This document shows, piece by piece, positions 1 to 8,524 of a stretch of DNA of 64,000 bases. A program made the position numbers and the translations under genes. The first letter of the stretch is position 1. Each line of letters opens with the position of its first letter. Location: positions 25,211 to 89,210 of the forward strand of contig SLHA01000048.1 of the NCBI GenBank assembly GCA_007136405.1, given 5' to 3'. A model generated the notes under the pieces. It did not search any database. It was not told the origin of the DNA and saw only the letters and a program-made list of their open reading frames with translations. Origin of the DNA: Candidatus Latescibacterota bacterium. Its GTDB lineage: Bacteria > Latescibacterota > UBA2968 > UBA8231.

Positions 1-279
1 TTTGCGCAGGAAAATGGCATGGTCTCCTGGACGCATCTGCAGCGGGATGTACCGCATCTGCGGCTCCTCTCCCTTCTTCCAGGGGACGTCTTCATCATCG
101 TACTTGGGTGGCAATGGGATACCGGGTCCTACCTCCTCGATGACCCCGGACTGAACGGTTTCCTTCTCCAGGGCCGTTGGCGGCAGGTACAGGCCGACTT
201 GGGTGCGTTCTTCCTTGTCATCGACGCGAATCAGTACCCGGTCTCCCACTACGTGCAGTTCCCTGTCACCACGAATCAT
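1..279 (-). CDS. GroES-like co-chaperonin (Cpn10 family), 3' end cut by window edge
   Basis: The frame is open for 93 codons from an ATG at 279 to the window edge, so the C-terminus is missing. A purine-rich Shine-Dalgarno (AGGAAGG) lies just upstream of the ATG. The translation has the Cpn10 opening VVGDRVLIRVDD followed by the mobile-loop region VGLYLPPTALEKE and the strand SGVIEEVGPG, as in GroES. After that it carries a charged, proline-rich stretch (PPKYDDEDVPWKKGEE) before MRPGDHAIFLRK, which is longer than the matching part of E. coli GroES. It would act as, or resemble, the lid of the GroEL folding chamber. No groEL is visible, so this may be a divergent paralogue. It is transcribed divergently from fliG. 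Confidence 0.72.
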   Translation of the reverse strand, partial: MIRGDRELHVVGDRVLIRVDDKEERTQVGLYLPPTALEKETVQSGVIEEVGPGIPLPPKYDDEDVPWKKGEEPQMRYIPLQMRPGDHAIFLRK

Positions 280-634
280 ATCTGCCTTCCTCTTCGGTGC
301 GACCCGGACTACGGTCCGCTATGAAATTGCCGGCAAGTCAACCTGCTGGACTAAAGAAATATGCTCTTCAGGGCGTATGGAGGAAAGCCCTTTCGAGACT
401 CTACGCAAGCTCAGCGTTCCCGGCGGCCCACCGGCAGACGGCCGTTATACCGATAATCGGCCCGCTGCCCTCAGTCGATCGCATAGCATCACGCCCGGGG
501 GCTCTACATTCGACACAGAGGTATTTACCGCATCCTGCCGATAGTATAGTGTCCAGTCAACTATATGGAGCAGCATTCGACACACCGTCACCCTGTTGGC
601 TGGACGGTGATGAAGCTCACACGAGAGGTAGATC
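280..634. other. Divergent intergenic region between GroES-like gene and fliG
   Basis: No gene is supported here. The stretch must hold the promoters of both flanking genes. An 11-bp direct repeat, CATTCGACACA, occurs at 507-517 and 574-584. A short inverted repeat (TATAGT at 545-550, ACTATA at 560-565) lies between the copies and could be an operator or part of a -10 region for fliG. No flagellar-type or sigma-54 promoter was clear. Confidence 0.4.
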
Positions 635-1678
635 ATGGCACAATACGAACCGGGTGAAGGTGTCCGGCAGGAAGACGACAGAGAGGCCGAAATGCCGCTG
701 ACCCAGAAGGTAGCCATCGCCATGGTTGCATTGGGAGAAGAGGTGTCCGGAGAGGTGATGAAACACCTGTCGGATGTGGAGATGGAGGAAATCACCCAGG
801 CCATCGCTGCATTGAAAAACATCTCGAGCGATGTCACAGACCGCGTTCTGGAGGAATTCGAGCAACACCTGCTGGCGGGTGAGTGGGTCAGTACTGGTGG
901 TGTGGATTTCGCTCGAGCCGCACTGGAACGTGCGGTAGGCCCACGCAAGGCCCAGGAAATACTGGAGCGCGTCACTTCACGCGTGTCCTCGGGATTCTAC
1001 ATGCTCAAGAACGTAGCTCCGGACCAGATCGCCCCGTTCATCTCCCACGAGCACCCTCAGACAGTGGCCCTGATTCTGTCTCAGCTGGAGGCGGCTCAGG
1101 CCTCCGGAATCCTGTCACAGCTGCCCGAGCGCATGCAGTCTGACGTGGCATATCGGATTGCCACCATGGAGAACATCACCCCTAATGTCATCAAGCAGAT
1201 CGAAGAAAGCTTGGAGTCATCGCTGCGTGACATTCTGGGCGGCAACCAGGATGTCGGTGGCCCCAAGGTGGTAGCCGACATCCTCAACCTGACCGGATCG
1301 TCGACGGAGAAGAACGTGCTGGACCAGATGGACGCCCAGGATCCGGAGGTGGCGGAATCCGTGCGCAACCTGATGTTTGTCTTTGGAGATATCGCCAGAC
1401 TCACGGATCGCGAGATCCAGACTCTGCTTCGCGAGGTGGATCAGAAAGATCTGGTGATCGCTCTGAAGGCCGCGGACGACGAACTCAAGGAAAAGGTATT
1501 GAGCAACATGTCGGAACGGGTGCGCACCTTCATCAACGAGGAAATGGAATACCTCGGTCCGATGCGCCTGAGTGAGGTAGAGGAAGTCCAACTACGTATC
1601 GTTCAGCAGGTCCGGCAACTGGAGGAACAGGGTCAGATTACCATCGTGCGAGGGGAAGCCGATGACCAGTTTGTCTGA
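635..1678 (+). CDS. fliG: Flagellar motor switch protein FliG
   Basis: FliG sits in the C-ring of the flagellar motor, links it to the MS ring and transmits torque from the stator. The 347-residue length fits the family. The middle-domain EHPQT motif is at about 139-143, followed by the helical repeats of FliG-M. The C-terminal torque domain reads LTDREIQTLLREVDQ and later NMSERVRTFINEEMEYLGP, with the alternating charged residues typical of that helix. The ATG at 635 follows GAGAGGT at good spacing. A second ATG at 692 (MPLTQKVA) would drop a charged 19-residue extension and is possible. No other basal-body gene is adjacent. The gene converges on fapA. Confidence 0.95.
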   Translation: MAQYEPGEGVRQEDDREAEMPLTQKVAIAMVALGEEVSGEVMKHLSDVEMEEITQAIAALKNISSDVTDRVLEEFEQHLLAGEWVSTGGVDFARAALERAVGPRKAQEILERVTSRVSSGFYMLKNVAPDQIAPFISHEHPQTVALILSQLEAAQASGILSQLPERMQSDVAYRIATMENITPNVIKQIEESLESSLRDILGGNQDVGGPKVVADILNLTGSSTEKNVLDQMDAQDPEVAESVRNLMFVFGDIARLTDREIQTLLREVDQKDLVIALKAADDELKEKVLSNMSERVRTFINEEMEYLGPMRLSEVEEVQLRIVQQVRQLEEQGQITIVRGEADDQFV

Positions 1679-1765
1679 TGCACGGCTGCGGGACCGTGTG
1701 CCCATGTGACCATGACGACCGGGCCGGCGCAACAAGCCGGCGTTCGGGGCTGATGCGTACCAGAC

Positions 1766-1784
1766 CGGCGGCTTTCGCCGTTTA
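1766..1784. terminator. Weak hairpin between convergent fliG and fapA
   Basis: CGGCG (1766-1770) pairs with CGCCG (1776-1780) around a 5-nt loop and is followed by TTTAT on the plus strand. The stem is short and touches the fapA stop codon. Its position between converging genes is the main support. Confidence 0.3.
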
Positions 1785-3860
1785 TGACAATCCCAGCACT
1801 GCTGCCGCGCTGATAGGGCCCATGATCATACCATTCAGCTGTTCGCGCACCGCTTCATCCCGCTGCCAGGGGACGGGTGGAGTGGCGTTTCGTTGTAGAC
1901 TGAAACATCCCCTGGCGCCCTCAGCCCGCATCTCGACTGTTACGTTCCTCTGAGGTTCGGCTACACGTGCTGCGGTACGCACGAAGATTTTACCCGGTTC
2001 ACGGGCCTTGACGGTGAGCACCGCCGCAATCCGCAACTCGGGGCACTCTTCCGTATCCAGGAATACCACCGGTAACTCGAACGTCTTGTCCTCGATGTCC
2101 GGCGCTGAGGGTCGTTTCTCCTGTCCCTCGAACATTTTGTTTATGGCCGCCTTCTTCTCCTCCAACCAGAGGTTCTGCTGCTCGCAGTACTGACGCACCT
2201 GCCGGGTCAGGATGCCTTTTGCTTTGCCGAGAGTTGATCTGAGGTACTCGTTGCCGTCATGCTCGAATCTGACGGACAGATCATCGTCATCCGCAGTCAT
2301 TTCCCGCACGATCTCGAAGCCCACATCCAGGAACAACGTTCCCCCCACCGTAACGGTGGCACTCTGCTGTCGGGCCGCCACCTGCAGGCCTTTGAGTTCT
2401 GCCGACAACCGGGCCAGAGCTTCTTTGACGCCTTTGATCTGTCTGGACAGGGTACGCTTCGCATTCAGGAACTCCACGAACTGCTGCAGAGCTCGGGTCT
2501 GCATGCGGGTCTTGGGGTGATGCCGCTCACCCTGCAACAGAGACGCCCAGAAACCATCCGCTTTGGCGCGCTTTTCCGCCCGCTTGTCCAGTTCCTCTGT
2601 CTGCCGTTGCAGTTCGGACTGCTGATCCCGATAGCGGTGTGCGGCAGCAGTTATTTTCTTCCTGCGACGCTCACCCACCCCGTGCGCCGGCAGGATGATG
2701 ATGGTCTTGCTGCCCTCCCCTGCGGTACCTAGATCCCCAACCACCCGCAGCAAGGCATGGCATCTGATCTGGCCTCCACGAAGGCTGCCATCGACCCTCG
2801 CATCCTCCTCGCACTCCATCTGGGCGAACTGGCAATCCCGGCGCACCAGAATGAGCCCCGCGTCGATCTGGCGATTGAGCACTTCGCTGGCGGCCATCAG
2901 TCCGTCGACCTCCAATGGAGGCAGGCGACTACCGCTTTCACCCACAATCCTGCCGGCGACGACGAGATTGCCAGCCTGCACACTGCAGCGTCCGTCTATA
3001 CCCCCTCCCGACTCTCCGGTGCCCACGAACAAAGACTCTGTGGTAGCCACGCCCGCACCCGTGATGCTCCCCTCTACCAGGACATTCGCTCCGCTGATCC
3101 CGGTCTCCGGAACCCGGCCAGTGACCTGGTCCACCCTGGGCACCTGGATCTGAGCAATGACCCGGAGTTGTCCCTGAGCGTTTTCCTCGCAGACTCCGTC
3201 GCAGCTGGCCAGCAGGTTGGTACCGTCGATCCGGGTGTTGTCTCCGGCGATCTGCTCCAGCGTTGGCGGGTTGGCTCCACCAACGGTAGGGGGTTCAACG
3301 TTTTCGCCCCGCACGGTAATCCCTTTTCTGGGCGCCACGGGAGGACGCAGCGTGGCGATCACGTCTTCCGCATTGACGACCGTGCAGTGTCGCCGGTTGC
3401 TTGTGTCGTCCAGGCCCGCGAGTTCCCTGAAGGCTTTACTGCGGTAGTTCAGTGCATATTCGATGTGCGCCGGATCACCGGAATGCGGCGCTTCACCCAG
3501 AGCGATCCTGTGAGCAACAATGCGCTGTTCACCCGCCGCGACGCTCTGCACGAATTCTTCGACCGTCGCGGACAGGGCATCGTCCTGCACACCGTAACTG
3601 ATGCCGGCGCGCTGGATGGCCCGCTCTACCTGGCCGCGAACGGCAGCGGCCAGACGTGGCCTGCCGTCCGCCTCCTGGAACAGGCGCTGTAACACCTGGA
3701 AATCCAGACACCGGATACCGATGCCCCCTATCATGCCGTTACTGTGAACCCCGGCCTTGACCTGCAGGGCCGCGGCGATCTTCTGTATCGTGGGTTCAGC
3801 GTCCGGCGGACTGTGTTCGACCCGAGGATCGCCTTCTCTGGTCTCAGCCGTTTCTGTCAT
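1782..3860 (-). CDS. fapA: DUF342/FapA-family protein (flagellar assembly protein A-like)
   Basis: This 692-residue protein has a DUF342 core: the N-terminal part runs into GITVRGENVEP, followed by glycine-rich beta-helix repeats (GTGESGGGIDGRCSVQAGNLVVAG, given here as its first 20 residues GTGESGGGIDGRCSVQAGNL) with regularly spaced valines. A long alpha-helical coiled-coil region (about 430-560) follows, with runs such as RYRDQQSELQRQTEELDKRA. FapA-type proteins are polymer-forming and have been linked to flagellar placement or envelope assembly. The ATG at 3860 was chosen over the longer frame to 4007 because AAAGGTG precedes it and the extra N-terminal residues look non-coding. It converges on fliG, which supports a flagellum-related role. 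The family call is firm; the function is inferred. Confidence 0.8.
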   Translation of the reverse strand: MTETAETREGDPRVEHSPPDAEPTIQKIAAALQVKAGVHSNGMIGGIGIRCLDFQVLQRLFQEADGRPRLAAAVRGQVERAIQRAGISYGVQDDALSATVEEFVQSVAAGEQRIVAHRIALGEAPHSGDPAHIEYALNYRSKAFRELAGLDDTSNRRHCTVVNAEDVIATLRPPVAPRKGITVRGENVEPPTVGGANPPTLEQIAGDNTRIDGTNLLASCDGVCEENAQGQLRVIAQIQVPRVDQVTGRVPETGISGANVLVEGSITGAGVATTESLFVGTGESGGGIDGRCSVQAGNLVVAGRIVGESGSRLPPLEVDGLMAASEVLNRQIDAGLILVRRDCQFAQMECEEDARVDGSLRGGQIRCHALLRVVGDLGTAGEGSKTIIILPAHGVGERRRKKITAAAHRYRDQQSELQRQTEELDKRAEKRAKADGFWASLLQGERHHPKTRMQTRALQQFVEFLNAKRTLSRQIKGVKEALARLSAELKGLQVAARQQSATVTVGGTLFLDVGFEIVREMTADDDDLSVRFEHDGNEYLRSTLGKAKGILTRQVRQYCEQQNLWLEEKKAAINKMFEGQEKRPSAPDIEDKTFELPVVFLDTEECPELRIAAVLTVKAREPGKIFVRTAARVAEPQRNVTVEMRAEGARGCFSLQRNATPPVPWQRDEAVREQLNGMIMGPISAAAVLGLS

Positions 3861-4374
3861 AAGGCACCTTTCATTCTTACAGGATTCGATGGGCCAACCG
3901 TCACACGGACGGACAACCCACCTCCAGCCCTGCGGTGCAAACTGTGGGAGTTCACCGCACCAACAAAAGAGGGTCTCTCTGCATGTCCATCCGTCTGGCG
4001 TCCGCAAGAGTCCGATGGCACTCCAGACGTGTCTGGGGTTGTAGGTGGATTACATAGCAATATGAGTGCCAATAGCCCGGAAAACAGACCATATCCAGCT
4101 CTATCCCAGTTAGATGTCTGCTATAAAACCAATTTACAACCATCCTGCATAACCCCTAGCAGGACCTGAAAACGCGCGACGTCGTCGGCGAGATGACGAC
4201 ATGCTGCGGCTGTCCGCGCAACCGGTTCCGGTATACCGCCGGCCTGGTTTCCTGACTATCTTTGCCGTTCACCAGCGGAACTCGCTTGCTCGGCCCAGCA
4301 CCCAGGCGGCCAGGTGCAGGGCGATGACGCTGGACCTACCGGCAACCCGCTCACCTTTCACCGGGAGATCACGC
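3861..4374. other. Divergent intergenic region between fapA and the PIG-L gene
   Basis: About 510 bases with no supported gene. The short frames inside have no family-like sequence. The AT-rich segment near 4060-4150 is the most promoter-like part, but no clear -35/-10 pair could be assigned to either flanking gene. Confidence 0.35.
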
Positions 4375-5298
4375 ATGTCGATTTTCGGGTATCGCGAAGA
4401 CACCACCCATGGTCCGGTGCAGTTGGACCGGTACGATTCCTCCCGCCCGCACGAAGGCAAGGTCCTGGCCGTAGTCCAGGCACATGCGGACGACCTGCCC
4501 CTGATGTCCGGGGGCCTTGTTGCCAAACTGGTGGATGAAGGATATGCGGCGTATCTCATCCAGACCACCAACGACGAAAAATGTGGTCCGACACCAAGCA
4601 TCGGTGACACCATTCGACGCAATGAAGAGGATGTGGCCCAGCTCGTCGACGTGCTCGGTATTCGCGCCGCCTTCAACCTGGGGTACCGCAACCATCGGCT
4701 GGATGAAGCATCACCACTGGAGTTGCGCTGCCGCTTGATATTCCTGTTCCGCTATCTACAGGTAGATACCGTAATCACCTTCAATCCGTGGGGCGATGTG
4801 GAAGAGAATCCGGACCATTATGTCACAGGCCGGGCCGCGGAGGCTGCCTGCTGGATGGCTGGTGCGGGGAAAGACTATCCGGAGCAGGTGCAGGCAGGTA
4901 TCAAACCCCATAGTGTGGCGGACAAATACTACTGGACCATGCGCCCTGGTCAGCCGTATAACCTGGTCACGGATATAGGCACGCATCTCGAACAAAAAAT
5001 AGCTTCCATGAGTGCCAACAAGGCACAGGGACCCGCGGGTTCACAGGGTCGCCGGTTGCGCGCCCGGCTGGCCGCTGAAGGCCGCAAGTTGAGCCTTCTG
5101 GGAGACGACGACGAAACCGCGGACCGTGAGTATATCCGCCATTTCGGTCTGGAGGAATACCGGAGGATGGGGCAACCATACGGCATGGAATATGCGGAAT
5201 ACCACTACTATGTGCCGCGCGGTGGATACGCGGTCCATACCGGTCTGCAGGAACGTCTGGAACGATACATCGCGGAGCATGCAGAGCCACTGGATTGA
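4375..5298 (+). CDS. PIG-L (LmbE-like) family deacetylase
   Basis: PIG-L enzymes are zinc-dependent N-deacetylases of N-acetylglucosamine-type substrates. The 307-residue protein shows the first zinc motif as VVQAHADDL (His37, Asp39, Asp40), where most members have HPDD. The distal ligand motif is NPDHYVTGR (His148). A hydrophobic strand, TVITFNPWG, precedes it. The ATG at 4375 follows CGGGAGA; the longer frame to 4201 has no ribosome site. The C-terminal 100 residues are rich in Arg and Tyr and less typical. The substrate is unknown. Neighbours do not form an operon with it. Confidence 0.85.
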   Translation: MSIFGYREDTTHGPVQLDRYDSSRPHEGKVLAVVQAHADDLPLMSGGLVAKLVDEGYAAYLIQTTNDEKCGPTPSIGDTIRRNEEDVAQLVDVLGIRAAFNLGYRNHRLDEASPLELRCRLIFLFRYLQVDTVITFNPWGDVEENPDHYVTGRAAEAACWMAGAGKDYPEQVQAGIKPHSVADKYYWTMRPGQPYNLVTDIGTHLEQKIASMSANKAQGPAGSQGRRLRARLAAEGRKLSLLGDDDETADREYIRHFGLEEYRRMGQPYGMEYAEYHYYVPRGGYAVHTGLQERLERYIAEHAEPLD

Positions 5299-5338
5299 CC
5301 GTTGCCTGCGCGGGTGGTTTGCTACCGGTAAAAAGAGC

Positions 5339-5371
5339 GCGGATGGGGTCCGATGCAGGAGCCCCATCCGC
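5339..5371. terminator. GC-rich 10-bp hairpin downstream of PIG-L gene
   Basis: GCGGATGGGG (5339-5348) and CCCCATCCGC (5362-5371) form a perfect stem with a 13-nt loop, 40 bases after the PIG-L stop. There is no U-tract on either strand. It lies between convergent genes, so it may end transcription in both directions or protect 3' ends. Confidence 0.45.
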
Positions 5372-5497
5372 CACCTGGAACGGGTACCGACAGCCTGCAT
5401 ACAGGTAGCTCTCAGACGGTTGGTACCGGAATCCGACTGCTCGATACGCTAGTTGCTGCGGTTCTCAGGCGACATTGCCCGCCGCCGCGAACCATGC

Positions 5498-5827
5498 CTA
5501 GCGGCCGCGCGACGCCTTTACTTTGTCTCCCCGTTCCTTGTTTTTGCGTTTCTTGTCGTCAAATTCCTGCTTGGTTATCCGGTGAAACTCAAGCACGTTC
5601 TCACCTCGCTTGCGCCGAACAGTGAGGTATTGCCGGCTCTGTTCAGCAGCTTCAAGCAGCGCGCGTCGACCAAGCCGGATATCTTCATCTTCTCCGAACA
5701 CAAGGCGGCCGAGTTCAGTTTTCCCAAGCTGGTTTATATACTGCGTGTACTGTTCGACCAGCGCCGGATCCACACCCTTTGCCGTTGCTTTGCCTTCCTC
5801 GATGGGGACCTTCTCGAATAAGGGCAT
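5498..5827 (-). CDS. Small basic hypothetical protein
   Basis: A 109-residue protein preceded by a strong Shine-Dalgarno (AGGAGG, 6 bases before the ATG), which makes expression credible. It has an acidic N-terminal half with a helical stretch (VEQYTQYINQLGKTELGRL) and a strongly basic tail ending in KERGDKVKASRGR. No transmembrane segment or signal peptide is seen. No family was recognised. The charged tail would suit nucleic-acid or ribosome binding, but that is speculation. It stands alone behind its own predicted promoter and palindrome at 5935-5967. Confidence 0.65.
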   Translation of the reverse strand: MPLFEKVPIEEGKATAKGVDPALVEQYTQYINQLGKTELGRLVFGEDEDIRLGRRALLEAAEQSRQYLTVRRKRGENVLEFHRITKQEFDDKKRKNKERGDKVKASRGR

Positions 5828-5934
5828 TTCTTCCTCCTGAATTATTTAGTGAACGCCCGGCGGTACCATCCAAGCGCACGGTTGCCGGGGTTATGATCTT
5901 GCCATGTCACCGTGTGCGCGCGGGTTGCTGATTA

Positions 5935-5967
5935 AGATAATGTACGACCTTGCTTGTACACAAGCAA
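5935..5967 (-). promoter_or_regulatory. Predicted promoter with overlapping 8-bp-arm palindrome
   Basis: On the minus strand, TTGTGT (5963-5958) and TTATCT (5940-5935) are separated by 17 bases, a good sigma-70 layout about 100 bases upstream of the small gene starting at 5827. TTGCTTGT (5950-5957) and ACAAGCAA (5960-5967) form an inverted repeat with a 2-bp centre that covers the -35 element, as an operator would. Confidence 0.45.
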
Positions 5968-6550
5968 TTATTTTGTGAAACCGTAATACCACTTACCCGA
6001 ACACCAGGTCTCGGTCAGCATACCGGATGAATTTCTGTCACGAACGCAGGCATGGAAAAGGCGTGCTGGAGATGAGCAATAGGTGATGCGTAGATCACGG
6101 TGCAGGCGTGGTACAATGGCCGGTTACTGTATCTGTCAGCATGAAAAATACCTGGGAGATGGGACAGAGGAAATGTGGACTTTGCGGCGCAATGCCAACG
6201 GACAGGTCGTCAATGACCTACTCATGTCCGATCAGGTGAAGAAAAAAAACAGATGGCTATATGGGCCGCTCTGGAGCCGCTGGAGGCCCATCTTTCAAGG
6301 CCCTGGAGGCAGGACACAGCGACAACACCACGGTGCAGCAGAGTGGAATCGGGAAATACACGCGGATGGAAGCGGAGTGTTTTCTACAGACGAAAACGCA
6401 GGATGCCAAGCGCCGTGGATCGGATGCCGGCCGCAAACGGTTGTCGGGATGCGAGCATACACCGTCTGCGGCCGGGTTGTACTGGAGAGATGTGCCAGGA
6501 TGCCAGGCTCAACAGGGCCGTGACTCAACCGTGCCGCGGCTCCGGATGGA
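5968..6550. other. Unassigned intergenic stretch
   Basis: About 580 bases without a supported gene. An A8 run lies at 6242-6249. A hairpin follows: ATGGGCC (6261-6267) pairs with GGCCCAT (6285-6291) and is followed by CTTT. Short frames cross the region in all three plus frames, but none has a ribosome site or recognisable sequence. It could hold a small RNA, or a decayed gene interrupted at the A-run. Confidence 0.35.
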
Positions 6551-8125
6551 TCATTCGGTCATCTGGAAGGACAGGTACCGCTTCTGGCCGTCGAGATAGA
6601 TGAACATCCCGTGGGTCCCAATCTCTACGGCGTACCCGTTCAGCGTCCCGACCAGCGCACTCTGGGCCAGATTCCCGCTAAAGGACAGTGTTCCATCCGC
6701 GAGCCCATCCACGGCGATGTCCCCCACCCCGAACCGCGTGGTCACGCCGGTCAGGGTGGGCGGACGTGCGGTGGTCACTCGGCCGGCCATGGACCAATCT
6801 ACGCCATCTTTCACCCGCTCTGTTTTAAGCGCACCATTCACCAGCGTTGCGGTAAACTCGCTGGTCATTCCGTTCTCGCGCACCAGGTATTTTCCGGCAT
6901 ATCCGCCAATGGATGGATTGAGTTCAAGCCAGTAGCCTTTGTCACTGTTCGCATACGGATAGTCGGTATCCAGGTTTTCCGGATTCGTGTTGCCGGAATA
7001 CCACAGGGCGTTGATGCTCCGGTACTTCGGGGTTCCGACGTAGTCTCGACGCACGTCCGTGAGTTCAACCGTCGAGTTGGCGCCGGCCATCAAATACCAC
7101 ACCGATATCGCATGATGCTCGGTCTGTTCCTTGAGACCATTTCCACTATTGTTCGACCACTTGTCCTCGAAACCCGTGATGATCCGGCGCTGGAGTCCGC
7201 CTCGCCGTTCGCGGCCGTACAGCACACCACGACCGCTGATTCCGTTTCCTTCCTCGACCTCGCTGTAGTATTCCTTGGCCTCCAGCCCCCTGGGTTCTCC
7301 CGGTCCGGAGCTGGCGTATTCCACCTCCAGGAACGATACCGAATTCCAGATCGTGGGTCCCGATTCGGGTTCCGGTGCAGCGTTCAACTGAGAATTGGAG
7401 GACAACCATCCCCGGTTCCCGGAGAGGAAGAAACTCAAGGGCGGAACGCGGTAGGTCGTGGACTCGGGATCCAGCGACGTGGCCAGGAGTTCCCGGGTGC
7501 CCGTGCTGCCCTCGGCGTAGAACTCACGCCATTCGGCGTAACGGTAAGGTCTCTTTTCCCCTGTTTGGTCGAAATCCACATATGTCCAACCTGTATCGTC
7601 TTTCTGGACCCAGTACCGGTATTCGACCCGGTCCATGCCCAGATCGAGATCATGGGTCATGGTCTGTTCGATCTCGTAATAATCTCCGTGCGAAGGCCGC
7701 AGCCTGATGGTCATCTGCTGATGCGAACCGTAGTTGCCCAGGTTCGGGCCGAATGTGCGCCAATCATTGCCGCCCGTGAGATCATTATATAATTCCTTCG
7801 GACTGCGCCCACCGAGTTCAGCCAGCTGGGGATCCACGGACTGCACGGCCGCCGGTTTGGTTGCCGCGGATGACGTCCCCAGCGTCCGGCCGGCCTGCAT
7901 CAGCGGCAGCAAGGTGGCCAGTTGCTCTCCGGCTTGCGCCAGCAGCGGGTACTCCTCCCGCGCCGCCGATGCAGGAAACTGCCCCCACTGCATGGGCTCA
8001 TCCAGCTTGCGCTGGACGTGTGCCGGCACCGAGGGAACCTGGGCTCCGGGCTCGCTGCGGGTAGGCGATGAGCAGCCGGCCGCCACGAAGCCGAGGGCTA
8101 AACAACCAGCTAAATACCTGTTCAT
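6551..8125 (-). CDS. Hypothetical outer-membrane-type lipoprotein
   Basis: The 524-residue product begins MNRYLAGCLALGFVAAGCSS, a lipoprotein signal peptide with a lipobox ending at the Cys. The ATG at 8125 follows AGGAG at 9 bases and sets the signal peptide at the N-terminus, so it was preferred to the longer frame. The mature protein is rich in aromatic, polar beta-type sequence (YYEIEQTMTHDLDLGMDRVE, RYWVQKDDTGWTYVDFDQTG) with many Gly/Asn/Thr, suggesting a large secreted beta-rich fold. No catalytic motif or known family was recognised. A second lipoprotein gene lies upstream on the same strand, but about 400 bases separate them, so co-transcription is uncertain. Confidence 0.75.
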   Translation of the reverse strand: MNRYLAGCLALGFVAAGCSSPTRSEPGAQVPSVPAHVQRKLDEPMQWGQFPASAAREEYPLLAQAGEQLATLLPLMQAGRTLGTSSAATKPAAVQSVDPQLAELGGRSPKELYNDLTGGNDWRTFGPNLGNYGSHQQMTIRLRPSHGDYYEIEQTMTHDLDLGMDRVEYRYWVQKDDTGWTYVDFDQTGEKRPYRYAEWREFYAEGSTGTRELLATSLDPESTTYRVPPLSFFLSGNRGWLSSNSQLNAAPEPESGPTIWNSVSFLEVEYASSGPGEPRGLEAKEYYSEVEEGNGISGRGVLYGRERRGGLQRRIITGFEDKWSNNSGNGLKEQTEHHAISVWYLMAGANSTVELTDVRRDYVGTPKYRSINALWYSGNTNPENLDTDYPYANSDKGYWLELNPSIGGYAGKYLVRENGMTSEFTATLVNGALKTERVKDGVDWSMAGRVTTARPPTLTGVTTRFGVGDIAVDGLADGTLSFSGNLAQSALVGTLNGYAVEIGTHGMFIYLDGQKRYLSFQMTE

Positions 8126-8524
8126 ATCTGCTTCTCCTGTAATAGTACGAGCGTACAGTTGAAACACTACGCCATGATGGAACCCTGTTCGTGAAGTGAC
8201 ATGCCGGGTATCGGGCGCCGTACCGACGGCGAGTCAACGTTGCATTGAAACCGCACCGACCCAGTGCAGGCACTTCCTTGCCGCGGCACAGACACTCCTC
8301 CGATAGTCTGCTGACTTCATATTCACGCCATGTCGACCTCGACAAAACCTCGACAGGTCAATTCCATCACGCAACCGCATCCCCCGTGAGCGCGGCGCAT
8401 TGCCGTAATCCGAGCGTACAGCCTCTGCGGCGGTGCGCGCTCCTACCGGAGAAGCGAAGCGATGTCCGCGACGCGACAGGTTCGTGGCCCGGAAAATCGG
8501 GCGCCAATTCCCAGGCCATGCAGT
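8126..8524. other. Intergenic region between two lipoprotein genes
   Basis: No gene is supported in these 399 bases. The sequence CCTCGACA is repeated directly at 8337-8344 and 8348-8355. TGTCGA (8331-8336) and TCGACA (8350-8355) form a small inverted repeat around it, possibly a regulator site for the downstream lipoprotein gene. Confidence 0.3.

Noticed and set aside
6083..6603. Plus-strand frames in the gap before the first lipoprotein gene
   Set aside because: Three overlapping frames compete, none has a ribosome site, and no residue pattern suggests a protein family.
6611..7792. A plus-strand frame of 393 codons opposite the first lipoprotein gene
   Set aside because: The minus-strand product has a lipoprotein signal and a good ribosome site; the antisense product shows neither.
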